A stretch of 64,000 nt of DNA from Limosilactobacillus caccae. GTDB taxonomy: Bacteria > Bacillota > Bacilli > Lactobacillales > Lactobacillaceae. The position numbers and the translations under genes were made by a program. Positions within the stretch are counted from its first letter, which is position 1. Every line of letters begins with the position of its first letter. Positions 46,528 through 54,949 of this stretch are shown in pieces. The DNA lies in assembly GCF_900156885.1 (NCBI RefSeq), contig NZ_FTOY01000010.1, positions 62,001 to 126,000 on the forward strand, given 5' to 3'. The notes below the pieces were generated by a model. The model was not told the DNA's origin and ran no database searches. It saw only the letters and a program-made list of their open reading frames with translations.

Positions 46528-47652
46528 ATGGTTGAAGAATTCGGCTCACCATCGTCTTATATTCAAGGCAAGGGTGTCCTATTTGAAAGTGATAAGTATC
46601 TACAAAACTTCGGCAAGAAGCCGCTCCTGTTAGCAGGTGACACGGTCTACAAGATTGTCGGCCAAAAGTTTGAACAATACTTACAAGATAATGGCTACGA
46701 TGTCACTCGCGTTCAGTTCAACGGTGAATCATCAACCAACGAAGTCGACCGGGTAACGGCAATCGGTAAGGAAAAAGCAGTTTCCGTTATCTATGGTCTC
46801 GGTGGCGGAAAGACCGTCGACACTGCCAAGGCTATTGCAGATAACTTAAACTTGCCAGTTGTCATCATGCCAACATTAGCTTCTAACGATGCCCCCTGCT
46901 CACGGTTATCCGTTATCTACACCGATGATGGTAGTTTTGATCATTACCGTTTTTACAACCAAAACCCTGACTTGGTCCTTGTCGATAGCCAGGTAATTGC
47001 TAACGGCCCAGTGCGGATGCTGATTTCAGGGATTGCCGACGCATTAGCAACCAACGTCGAAGCAGTCGCCGTTGCCCAGGCCAATGCCGATACAATGCTG
47101 AATGAAAAGCAAACCCTTGTTGGGAGCGCAATCGGTCACAAGTGTGAAGAGACCCTCTTTGAGTACTCCCACCTTGCAGTTGCCGACGGGAAGGCGCACG
47201 TTGTCACTAAGGCCCTGGAAAACATTATCGAGGCAAACACCTTGATGAGTGGGCTTGGCTTTGAAAGTGGTGGTCTATCTGGTGCACACGCGATCCATGA
47301 TGGCTTGACCACGCTTGAAGAGACCCATGACTTAACTCACGGGGAAAAGGTCGCTTACGGGACACTTACCCAGTTGATGCTTGAAGGAGCCGACAAGGAC
47401 CGCTACAACAAGTACTTTGAATTTATCCTGTCGCTTGGTTTACCAACGACCCTTGCGGACTTGCACCTTGAAAACGCAACTGACGAAGAGTTGCTTAAGG
47501 CTGGTGAAGCTGCTTGTTCTGAAAATGACACGATTGACCGGCTGCCATTTAAGGTAACACCAGACGATGTTGCACAAGCATTCCGGGCGGTTGATGCTTA
47601 CACGAAGCAATACCTCGGAAGCCACCATCACTGCAAGCACGCTAAAAAGTAA
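46528..47652 (+). CDS. gldA: Glycerol dehydrogenase
   Basis: A 374-residue iron/zinc alcohol dehydrogenase of the GldA type, which oxidises glycerol to dihydroxyacetone with NAD+ (or runs in reverse). GGGKTVDTAKA (NAD binding) and the metal ligands in SGAHAIHDGL and LTHGEKVAYG are visible. The C terminus is unusually His/Cys-rich (GSHHHCKHAKK). I start at 46528, after TTGGAGGG. A partial cre-like site (46460-46474) lies upstream. Confidence 0.92.
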   Translation: MVEEFGSPSSYIQGKGVLFESDKYLQNFGKKPLLLAGDTVYKIVGQKFEQYLQDNGYDVTRVQFNGESSTNEVDRVTAIGKEKAVSVIYGLGGGKTVDTAKAIADNLNLPVVIMPTLASNDAPCSRLSVIYTDDGSFDHYRFYNQNPDLVLVDSQVIANGPVRMLISGIADALATNVEAVAVAQANADTMLNEKQTLVGSAIGHKCEETLFEYSHLAVADGKAHVVTKALENIIEANTLMSGLGFESGGLSGAHAIHDGLTTLEETHDLTHGEKVAYGTLTQLMLEGADKDRYNKYFEFILSLGLPTTLADLHLENATDEELLKAGEAACSENDTIDRLPFKVTPDDVAQAFRAVDAYTKQYLGSHHHCKHAKK

Positions 47653-47677
47653 AGACTAAAATAATAGTGAAATACAC

Positions 47678-47711
47678 AAATGGTCGGGGATTTTTCGCCG
47701 ACCATTTTTAT
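47678..47711. terminator. Bidirectional terminator between gldA and the hydrolase
   Basis: AAATGGTCGG pairs with CCGACCATTTT between convergent genes. Confidence 0.8.
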
Positions 47712-48562
47712 TTCCCCCACAAAAACTGAATCAATGCCCGGTCTACCTGGGCGTTACTATGAAGCTTTGAATGTTGGGCATCCTTCCCCTTAATTGTAAC
47801 GACCTGGTAGGACTTTGCCCGGGGTTCAACTAAGTATTTTAACGATAACGACGAAACGTTCGGCACCGTCCCGTCGGTGTGTCCACCAATATCACCGATA
47901 ATGTTTAAGACCGCGACCTGCCTTTTAGGATAAGCTTGCCGGGCAGCGGTCATTTGCTGATAGCTGGCGTTCATCTTGGTTGGTTTACCATCGCTAGCTA
48001 ATGCTAACCCAGCAGGCTGCCGAATCGCCGCTGGCATCCCCTTAAAGTTTAATCCCGCAAAGTGCCCGGCAATATTAACTTGCTTTTGCAACTGGGGCAT
48101 TTTTTTGTCCTGCCCATTTTGCAGCATATAGTAAATAATCGAAATATTTCCCAGGGAATGACCGACCATGTTGACCTTGCTGATTTTATACCGCGCTTGC
48201 AATGTCTTCACCACATTGGTTGCGTATTCACCATGCTTAGCAAAGTTTAACTGCCGGTTATTGTCATAGTTCACTTCAACGATGGGGTTAATTGCGCCCC
48301 GGTGCATTGACCCGTGCAAGGTCACTTTTCCATCATCACTAACGTTGGCCCGCAAAACCGTACTGGTAACGCCGGCCTTTTTTGCAGCATTGACCATGTG
48401 CTCTTCGGCATGATAGCTGCTGCCACCACCATGGAAAAACAGGGTGGGCGTGGTTGACTGAACATACTTACTTGTTTTACGCTGGTGCCAAACTGCCCCA
48501 CCGACGATGGCGATAATTACCACGAAGATAGCCGTTGCGATTGTAACCTGACGCTTTTTCAT
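47708..48562 (-). CDS. Alpha/beta hydrolase of the DUF915 family, membrane anchored
   Basis: A 284-residue protein with an N-terminal transmembrane helix (about residues 5-22), probably facing outside. FFHGGGSSYHAEEH (oxyanion region) and GHSLGN with the nucleophile Ser mark the DUF915 hydrolases; the His is probably in DAQHSKLH. The substrate is unknown, perhaps a lipid or ester. I start at the ATG at 48562, which follows TAGGTG; the GTG at 48571 is part of that site. Confidence 0.85.
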   Translation of the reverse strand: MKKRQVTIATAIFVVIIAIVGGAVWHQRKTSKYVQSTTPTLFFHGGGSSYHAEEHMVNAAKKAGVTSTVLRANVSDDGKVTLHGSMHRGAINPIVEVNYDNNRQLNFAKHGEYATNVVKTLQARYKISKVNMVGHSLGNISIIYYMLQNGQDKKMPQLQKQVNIAGHFAGLNFKGMPAAIRQPAGLALASDGKPTKMNASYQQMTAARQAYPKRQVAVLNIIGDIGGHTDGTVPNVSSLSLKYLVEPRAKSYQVVTIKGKDAQHSKLHSNAQVDRALIQFLWGK

Positions 48563-48610
48563 TAAATTCACCTACTTTTAGTTACTAATCTACCGGAGGC
48601 GCTTCCAATA

Positions 48611-49063
48611 ATGCAAATAAAAACACTTACGACCCTAACAGCAGCCCACTGGCAACTCTTACTACGGGCTGATCCCAGTGAAGAAGTCATTACCCAATAC
48701 CTGCCCGCCTGTCAGGGATTTACTATTACTTGCCAGGGCCAGCTAGCAGGAATCATCCTCCTGCTTCCTCATTCGTCAGACATCCTAGAAATAAAAAACC
48801 TTGCCGTGGATGCTGACTTTGAAAATCACCATCTCGCAACAAGGTTAATTGAATTTGCTAAAAAATATGCCGTCACTCACCACTATCGTGAACTTCAGAT
48901 TGGTACAGGCTCAACTAGCTTCAAGCAGCTTTACCTCTACCAGAAATGCGGCTTCCGGATGAAGAAAATCATCCCCGACTTTTTTATTGATAACTACCAA
49001 CAGCCAATTTATGAGAACAACTTACGCCTCTATGACCTCGTCGTCCTTATACAGCCCTGTTAG
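48611..49063 (+). CDS. GNAT-family N-acetyltransferase
   Basis: A 150-residue GNAT fold protein. EIKNLAVDADFENHHLATRL spans strand 4 and the acetyl-CoA loop; the usual Q/RxxGxG/A signature is weak (ENHHLA). YLYQKCGFRMKKI is the typical C-terminal segment. The acetyl acceptor is unknown. Its 3' end overlaps the end of the carboxypeptidase gene by 4 bases, tail to tail. ACCGGAGG precedes the ATG. Confidence 0.8.
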   Translation: MQIKTLTTLTAAHWQLLLRADPSEEVITQYLPACQGFTITCQGQLAGIILLLPHSSDILEIKNLAVDADFENHHLATRLIEFAKKYAVTHHYRELQIGTGSTSFKQLYLYQKCGFRMKKIIPDFFIDNYQQPIYENNLRLYDLVVLIQPC

Positions 49064-50289
49064 TGCCACAGCCGTTGCCAGAAGTTGCCGCGTTGAATAT
49101 CATGGCTGTTATATAGCGGGTAAGTCAGTGGCTCATCATTCAGGGTCTTAATCTGGTCACTAGCAATCCGCAATTGTCCGACCTGTTTTCCCTTCCAAAT
49201 TGGCGCTTCAAAGTGGCCGTTCTTATTCATCAACGACTTGCGATACTGGGTACCAATTGTGTAGTCAATCTTAGTGTCATACGGGTTCCAGAAGGCGACT
49301 TCACGTGGCCGCAGGTTCATCGTCCTTTCTGCCCCATTGGAAACCTTCTTGGTTGTTGCGGATGCTGGCACCTTGATCGTCTGCAGGTGTTCCTCATTTT
49401 TCAAAATATTATACAGTTCCTGGGTAGCGACAAAGCGTTTATCTTTATCTTTACCATTAGCGTGCAGGACAACGGTAATGATCCGGTGGTGGTGATAGGT
49501 CCCGGTACTAACAAAGCAGGCCCCGGCTTCATCAGAGGTCCCGGTCTTTAGACCATCGATTTTAACCCCCTTAACTGTGTACTTCCCACCAGGGAGCATC
49601 TTATTTAGGTTTTCACCGGTCTTTACCTGCCCCTTGGTAAGCTGGTACTTGGTTTGCTTTTGCGCAGTTATCTGTAGAATCTCCGGATAATTTTTGACTA
49701 AGTACTGGGAGATGATGGCGACATCCCGAGCACTCATCGTGTTGGCCGCAGTGGTTGGCAGGTCAGCAAGTTTGAGGTCTTTCATGTCCCCGTTGTTCAA
49801 GCCGACCGCATTGACAATCGTAATATCATGAATGCCAAGCTTGTTTGCCTTATTAACCATTTTAAGGTTAAACTCATCCGTTCCATCGCCAGTAGCGGAG
49901 GCAAGAGCGGCGGCGGCACCATCGCCTGAACTTACCAGCATTGCGTTTATCAACATCCGCACCGAATATGATTGTCCCTCTTTTAGCCCGATGGCAGAAT
50001 ATGCTGGATCATTGGAAATTGCCGCAACTTCAGGCGTAATCTTCACCTGACTATTCCAGGAAAGCTGCTTTTGCTGGATTTCATCCTCAATTACCAGCAT
50101 CGTCAGTAACTTAGTGATCGACGCTACCGGTAGTTTTTTATTGGCATTTTGCTCGTAAATCACCTGACCGGTTTCAGCATCAACCATCATCGCTGCGGCC
50201 GCATCAATCCGGCTACTTGCTGTTGCGGATGGTCCCCCCAGCAGCAACACCGTTAACAGGGTCACAACAAAAAGTTTAATTTTTTTCAT
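49060..50289 (-). CDS. dacA: D-alanyl-D-alanine carboxypeptidase (PBP5-type)
   Basis: A 409-residue exported penicillin-binding protein. A signal peptide ends near TAS (about residue 25). The active-site Ser57 and Lys60 are in ASITK; KTG is in GLKTGTSDE; the C-terminal PBP5 beta domain follows from about residue 290. The SxN motif reads SSGDG, with Asp where Asn is usual. It trims the terminal D-Ala of pentapeptides, producing the tetrapeptide donors used by L,D-transpeptidases encoded next door. Confidence 0.9.
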   Translation of the reverse strand: MKKIKLFVVTLLTVLLLGGPSATASSRIDAAAAMMVDAETGQVIYEQNANKKLPVASITKLLTMLVIEDEIQQKQLSWNSQVKITPEVAAISNDPAYSAIGLKEGQSYSVRMLINAMLVSSGDGAAAALASATGDGTDEFNLKMVNKANKLGIHDITIVNAVGLNNGDMKDLKLADLPTTAANTMSARDVAIISQYLVKNYPEILQITAQKQTKYQLTKGQVKTGENLNKMLPGGKYTVKGVKIDGLKTGTSDEAGACFVSTGTYHHHRIITVVLHANGKDKDKRFVATQELYNILKNEEHLQTIKVPASATTKKVSNGAERTMNLRPREVAFWNPYDTKIDYTIGTQYRKSLMNKNGHFEAPIWKGKQVGQLRIASDQIKTLNDEPLTYPLYNSHDIQRGNFWQRLWH

Positions 50290-50358
50290 GAAATCTATTC
50301 TCCTAATTTGTTTAAGTACGGTAAGATGAACTTAGAACCAAAAATAAAGGAATTCATT

Positions 50359-50946
50359 ATGAATAAAGAACTAAAACACCTTTTGCAATTATCAATTGGA
50401 TTATTCCTCATTCTGATTTTATTTTTTAATATTTATTACTATTTTCGCGCTGATAACTTCATCACTGGCAGTTCCAAGGCTAGCCAAGTCATCACTAGCA
50501 ACCGCCTGCGCGCTCCCAATATCAACCGGCCCTCTGAAAAATGGTCATACCCCAAGCTGACCACCAAGGACCCGCTAGAATTAGTTGCCCTTAAACAACA
50601 AAATAAAATTATTGTGGTGAATACCGCCACTCACAAGGCAATCTACACCATCAATGCCCAAATAAATATTGAACCACAAGCAAAGCCGTTGCACGTTCTC
50701 AAGGCGCGTGGGCAAGAGATTTACCACATTGTCGGCGCTAAACACACCACTGCGAAAAACTGGCTTGGCATCAGCAAGGGGCACTATATTGAAGCACCAG
50801 TTACGGGCTTGGACGGTCAACGAGTTCCCCACCGCCTAACCAAAATCAATGCAACTAAAAATACCATCCTCGTCTCTAAACCGGATGCAAAGTGGTTGCA
50901 AAGTATCCCCCAAAGCACCCAATTAGTAATCAAGGAGGGTAAATAA
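50359..50946 (+). CDS. Catalytically degenerate YkuD (L,D-transpeptidase)-like protein
   Basis: A 195-residue protein with one N-terminal helix (about residues 8-28). The C-terminal part resembles the YkuD domain of the neighbour at 51143: NKIIVVNTATHKAIYTI against WIKVDLKKNRTYLYDGSKVI, AKNWLGISKGHYIEAPVT against ANYYVSWKNHGEYLFHSVPT, and ILVSKPDAKWL against IRLSIPDAQWM. The catalytic His is replaced and SHGC is absent (ATKNT). So this appears to be a dead enzyme, perhaps a regulator or binder. AAAGGA precedes the ATG at 50359. The match is by eye only. Confidence 0.6.
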   Translation: MNKELKHLLQLSIGLFLILILFFNIYYYFRADNFITGSSKASQVITSNRLRAPNINRPSEKWSYPKLTTKDPLELVALKQQNKIIVVNTATHKAIYTINAQINIEPQAKPLHVLKARGQEIYHIVGAKHTTAKNWLGISKGHYIEAPVTGLDGQRVPHRLTKINATKNTILVSKPDAKWLQSIPQSTQLVIKEGK

Positions 50947-51165
50947 ATGCTCACTCAACTATTTCACGGTAAATTCTTTAAGCACCTGCTCGGCAGCAGT
51001 TTAATCTTGGTCATTGTGATGGTTGCTTATGACTTACTGACTTTTTTTATCCCGTTAGTTAAGCTATCGTTTACTTGTGGGCTAATTTTTCTTGCCGTGA
51101 TCGACATTATCCTGATTGTCCTCAAGTTATTGACGATCCGTACTAACCAACAATTTCGACCTTAG
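50947..51165 (+). CDS. Small membrane protein beside the L,D-transpeptidase genes
   Basis: A 72-residue protein with two predicted helices and a basic C terminus. It starts directly after the stop of the YkuD-like gene, with AAGGAGGG as ribosome site, so the two are co-translated. The stretch VAYDLLTFFIPLVKLS resembles VIIYDLFHFSLKVIS in the 83-residue protein at 51987, suggesting a shared family. Its end overlaps the convergent gene by 23 bases. I know no function. Confidence 0.65.
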   Translation: MLTQLFHGKFFKHLLGSSLILVIVMVAYDLLTFFIPLVKLSFTCGLIFLAVIDIILIVLKLLTIRTNQQFRP

Positions 51166-51799
51166 TCCCGACTGGAAGATTATGCTCCATCCACTGGGCA
51201 TCAGGGATTGATAACCGGATACAGCCATGCGATCCTTGTGTCTTTCCTAGCTTAGCAGCTTCTTCCTCATTGTATTTACCACCCGCTTCGGTTGGCACAC
51301 TATGGAAGAGGTACTCACCATGGTTCTTCCAAGAAACATAGTAGTTTGCCCCTTCGTTTAGGGACTGGTTGAAGAAACTGTCCCCCCGTTCTTGTTCAAT
51401 ATAGAACGTACCGGTCGGCGTAGCACTCTTCATTTGCCCGGTTGCTTTATCCTTTTTGTAGATGCCACCCGTACTATACATTGTGTAGATTACCTTCGAA
51501 CCGTCGTATAAGTATGTCCGGTTCTTTTTCAAATCTACCTTAATCCAAAAATTCTTCACCTTACTCAAATCTGGGTAAGGAATTGTTTCTGACGACTTAT
51601 GCCAATCAATCGGCGTCCGCATGTGATCATTAGTGGTAGTCGTTTTTGTCTGTGGTTTGTTATTAACTTGCGATTTAACAGCTACTTTTTCACTTTGGGG
51701 ATGCGAATTAGATGCAGCGTGCAATTCTGGTCCAATGGCAATAATTACCACTAAAAGGCAAAATATCACGTAGATCCAGTGTTTAATTCGTAAGCTCAA
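51143..51799 (-). CDS. L,D-transpeptidase (YkuD domain)
   Basis: A 218-residue protein with an N-terminal membrane helix and a linker, then a YkuD domain (about residues 85-218). The catalytic Cys is in GSHGCIRLS and the His in YLFHSVP, both intact. It would form 3-3 crosslinks in peptidoglycan or attach other groups to it. It faces the degenerate homologue and a second intact one. AAAGGAGAAATT precedes the ATG. Confidence 0.9.
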   Translation of the reverse strand: MSLRIKHWIYVIFCLLVVIIAIGPELHAASNSHPQSEKVAVKSQVNNKPQTKTTTTNDHMRTPIDWHKSSETIPYPDLSKVKNFWIKVDLKKNRTYLYDGSKVIYTMYSTGGIYKKDKATGQMKSATPTGTFYIEQERGDSFFNQSLNEGANYYVSWKNHGEYLFHSVPTEAGGKYNEEEAAKLGKTQGSHGCIRLSIPDAQWMEHNLPVGTKVEIVG

Positions 51800-51887
51800 A
51801 TCAATTTCTCCTTTACAGATAATTCAAAATATCACTATTATATTATAGAGAGGTTTCATTCAATCTTCACTAGGAAAGGTGATTAAA

Positions 51888-51968
51888 TTGAGAGATAATT
51901 TAAAGGTTTCATATTTGACGGCCCTCTTTTTCTTCATTGTTGCAATTATTTACGCTAATTTCACTTAG
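51888..51968 (+). CDS. 26-residue membrane peptide (TTG start)
   Basis: A short frame starting with TTG, seven bases after GGTGA-type sequence AAAGGTG. The product has a charged N terminus (MRDNLK) and a single hydrophobic helix (ALFFFIVAIIYA). It precedes the 83-residue membrane protein gene by 18 bases. It is too short to be sure of, but the ribosome site and hydrophobic profile suggest it is real. Confidence 0.4.
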   Translation: MRDNLKVSYLTALFFFIVAIIYANFT

Positions 51969-51986
51969 CTAATTTGAGGGGTCATC

Positions 51987-52238
51987 ATGAGCAGATTTTT
52001 TAATATTTTATCTAATACTTGGTACTATATCATTAATCATAAATGGTCTAAAGACATTTTACGAGCTAATTTATTCTTTATTTTGCTAGTCATTATCTAT
52101 GACCTATTCCATTTCTCACTAAAAGTAATTAGTTGGCATGTCTTTTTTAAGACCTTCTTATTAATGAACTTATGCTTATTTTTCAAGTTTCTCTTGGATG
52201 GCATCGACCGGTATTTAAAGGCACGACAACAATCATAA
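51987..52238 (+). CDS. Small membrane protein upstream of an L,D-transpeptidase
   Basis: An 83-residue protein with two hydrophobic segments (about 28-48 and 53-70) and basic ends. It shares the IIYDLFHFSLKV type stretch with the 72-residue protein at 50947. GAGGGG precedes the ATG by 6 bases. It lies about 100 bases before the L,D-transpeptidase at 52339. The function is unknown; pairing with such enzymes twice suggests a partner or anchor. Confidence 0.65.
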   Translation: MSRFFNILSNTWYYIINHKWSKDILRANLFFILLVIIYDLFHFSLKVISWHVFFKTFLLMNLCLFFKFLLDGIDRYLKARQQS

Positions 52239-52338
52239 TTAATTTTACTTATTTTTTCATTGTGTTATTAGGTTTCCGTGCTAAGATAAAAGCATAATTA
52301 TTTCAAAATAAATATTTTTCGATTTGAGGAAGGTACAA

Positions 52339-53727
52339 ATGCGTTTAAATATTAAATACTGGCTTGGGGGCATAATCGCAATTTTGGTTATCCTCCTTGC
52401 CGGCATGTATATTCATCAAAAGAATCATTTTAATAAGAATACAACGATCAATAACGTGGCTGTCGGGGGGCTTACTGCTAAACAAGCTTACGACAAAGTA
52501 AGTAAGCAGTCACAAACGACCAAGGTATATGTTAACCATGACTTGGTTTACCAGGCCCAACAGCCAACAAAGGAGCACTTTACAAGCAGTGACGAAGCAA
52601 AGTTTACTAAGGCATTAAGTGAGCAATTCACCTTTTTCCCTAGTCACAAGGCGGTCAATGTTGCAGTTAAGCCAAGCAACTTTGATAATCGCTCCTTAGA
52701 CCCTGCCCGGACAGCAGTAACAAAAAAGATCAACCAGCTCAATGTTGGACGCAAGGCACCGGTTGATGCTTATGCTGTTTACAAGAAAGACAAGGTAAGC
52801 GTTGTTCCCGCTGTTAACGGGACCAAGTACAACTTACAAAAGGCCTTAAAGCAAGTAGACAATCAGGCCGGTAATGGTACGATCAAGGTAACTCCTCACT
52901 ACCAAAAGCCATTGGCTGCAGATAGCAACACGGTTAAAAATGAACAAAAGCAGCTAGAAAAGTTAACCGGCAAGTCAGTCACCTACCAGGTTGAAAATGA
53001 AAAGTATCACTTTACAAGTGCACAAATCATTACCAAGGCGACATACAAGGATGGCAAGTATAATTTTGTCACTACCGGCCTTGATAACGAAGTAAAGAAG
53101 ATTAACAAAAAGCAAGGCACCCTTGGCAAAGCCTTTAAGTTTAAGACCCACGCTGGCAACGAAATTACTACTGCTGCTGGCGGTTCCTACGGTTGGAAGA
53201 TCAGTAACACTAAGGCGGCCAACACCCTTACCCAGGCAATCTTAAAGGGGAAGAGCGATGTTAACGGTGCCCAAGATATTTACGGAACTGGTTATAATAC
53301 CGGTGGTACTGGTTATAACGTCACTGCCAACGACGGAATCGGTAACACCTACGCGGAAGTTTCGCTTGCTGACCAACACGCTTGGTTCTACAAGGACGGT
53401 AAGTGTGTCCTGAGCACTGATATTGTTAGTGGGACTAACAATGAAGGTAACCGGACGCCAAAAGGTGTTTGGTATATCATGTACCAGCAAACGCCATCAG
53501 TTCTGCGGGGACAAAATGACGATGGTTCCCCTTATGCAAGTAAGGTTAACTACTGGTCACCATTTACTGATACCGGTTGTGGTTTCCATGACGCAAGCTG
53601 GCGTCACAACTGGTCAAAGACCGCTTACCTTAGCGATGGTTCCCACGGTTGCATCAACATGCACCCAAGCGTTGCGGGACAAGCATTCCACTACTTACAA
53701 AAGAACGAACCAGTAATTATTTACTAA
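52339..53727 (+). CDS. L,D-transpeptidase with peptidoglycan-binding-like domains
   Basis: A 462-residue protein with one N-terminal helix, a long extracytoplasmic region resembling PG_binding_4 domains (about residues 40-310), and a C-terminal YkuD domain (about 335-462). The catalytic Cys is in GSHGCINMHP; His residues stand in GCGFHDASWRHN. It probably crosslinks peptidoglycan outside the membrane. I start at 52339, after GAGGAAGG; the TTG at 52324 lies in that site. A terminator follows. Confidence 0.9.
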   Translation: MRLNIKYWLGGIIAILVILLAGMYIHQKNHFNKNTTINNVAVGGLTAKQAYDKVSKQSQTTKVYVNHDLVYQAQQPTKEHFTSSDEAKFTKALSEQFTFFPSHKAVNVAVKPSNFDNRSLDPARTAVTKKINQLNVGRKAPVDAYAVYKKDKVSVVPAVNGTKYNLQKALKQVDNQAGNGTIKVTPHYQKPLAADSNTVKNEQKQLEKLTGKSVTYQVENEKYHFTSAQIITKATYKDGKYNFVTTGLDNEVKKINKKQGTLGKAFKFKTHAGNEITTAAGGSYGWKISNTKAANTLTQAILKGKSDVNGAQDIYGTGYNTGGTGYNVTANDGIGNTYAEVSLADQHAWFYKDGKCVLSTDIVSGTNNEGNRTPKGVWYIMYQQTPSVLRGQNDDGSPYASKVNYWSPFTDTGCGFHDASWRHNWSKTAYLSDGSHGCINMHPSVAGQAFHYLQKNEPVIIY

Positions 53728-53735
53728 TAAATAAA

Positions 53736-53782
53736 TGACCGTGCGCATTCAACGATTACCGAATGCGCACGGTCATTTTTAC
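53736..53782. terminator. Bidirectional terminator
   Basis: AATGACCGTGCGCATTC pairs with GAATGCGCACGGTCATT between convergent genes. Confidence 0.88.
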
Positions 53783-54777
53783 TTACTAATTCCCATCGAT
53801 GAGCTATGCATCGCCATCCGCTTATCTGGATAGAGTTTCTTCGCCAGTGCTGTCACTGCTACTGGTGCTTCTCCAAAGCCGGTTGCAATCAAGGCAACCT
53901 TACCAGGATAAGTAACCCCATCCCCAATCGCATAAACGTTATCGACGTTGGTCTCCATCATCGAATCAACCTTAATCAAATTCCGTTCTTCAGCGAGATC
54001 CAATGACCATTCATTAAGGGCGGCATTATTGGAAGTAAAGCCATAATTGACAACCAACTGGTCAACATTTAACTCTGCCTCATCCTCGCTCCGCATCTTC
54101 TTAAGCGCTAAGGTCACTGACTGGTCATCTTCAAGCTTTAGTGCCCGCGGAAGGTACGGGGTATCGAGCTTAACTGTCGACTGTTTCAACTGGGTAACAG
54201 TATGCTCAAGGCCCCTGAACTGGTCCCGCCGGTGCACCAGGTGGACTTCCTTGGCAACTGGTTCAAGCATTAAGGCGATGTCAATTGCCGAATCACCACC
54301 ACCTAAAACCGCAACCCGTTGGCCAGCATAGTCAGCCTTGCGTTTTACAAAGTAAGACAGTTGTGCCCCTTCAAGTTCTTCTGCCCCGTCAACTGCAAGC
54401 TTTCGGGGAGTAAACGCCCCGTTACCTAGAGCAATAATGACCGCCCGGCTATGAGAAGTCCGTTTTTCTGACGTAATCGTAAATGTCCCGTCATCTTCTT
54501 TAACAACGTTCTTAACGGTCTCACCGAGAAAGGTATCAACTGGTGCGACAGCCATCTGCTCTTTCAAGCTAGCGACTAACTCCCGCCCCGTTGCCCCTGG
54601 CATCCCGGCGACATCCCACACCTGTTTTTCCGGATAAAGGGCACCGACTTGTCCGCCTAGCCGGGGAAGACTTTCGATTAATTGCGCGTTTAGTTCATGA
54701 AGGCCACAGTAAAACGCAGCAAACATCCCCGCTGGGCCACCACCGATAATCGTTACATCATAGATTTGATCTGTCAT
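53779..54777 (-). CDS. Ferredoxin/flavodoxin--NADP+ reductase (thioredoxin-reductase-like)
   Basis: A 332-residue FAD and NADPH flavoprotein of the YumC type. GGGPAGMFAA binds FAD near the N terminus, VLGGGDSAIDIAL binds NADPH, and YAIGDGVTYPGK closes the FAD site. The CxxC redox motif of true thioredoxin reductase is missing, which marks ferredoxin-NADP reductase. I start at 54777, after GAAAGGAATC; the upstream start at 54813 has no site. Confidence 0.9.
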   Translation of the reverse strand: MTDQIYDVTIIGGGPAGMFAAFYCGLHELNAQLIESLPRLGGQVGALYPEKQVWDVAGMPGATGRELVASLKEQMAVAPVDTFLGETVKNVVKEDDGTFTITSEKRTSHSRAVIIALGNGAFTPRKLAVDGAEELEGAQLSYFVKRKADYAGQRVAVLGGGDSAIDIALMLEPVAKEVHLVHRRDQFRGLEHTVTQLKQSTVKLDTPYLPRALKLEDDQSVTLALKKMRSEDEAELNVDQLVVNYGFTSNNAALNEWSLDLAEERNLIKVDSMMETNVDNVYAIGDGVTYPGKVALIATGFGEAPVAVTALAKKLYPDKRMAMHSSSMGISK

Positions 54778-54852
54778 ATTTTTGATTCCTTTCACTTCAG
54801 CTTGTGAATTCATTATATCATCTTATAAGATTTTCTAAATTCGGTTCTTTTT

Positions 54853-54867
54853 GTGGAAACGGTATCA
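54853..54867 (+). promoter_or_regulatory. Candidate cre (CcpA) site
   Basis: GTGGAAACGGTATCA matches the cre consensus WTGNAANCGNWNNCW except the first base. It is 82 bases before the nucleoside hydrolase start. Confidence 0.45.
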
Positions 54868-54949
54868 AATTTTGTTTGTATTTATAGCTGAATTAAATTA
54901 ACATATAGGTAAAGGTAGTAAATTTACTTGAATTGGAGGAACTACTATT

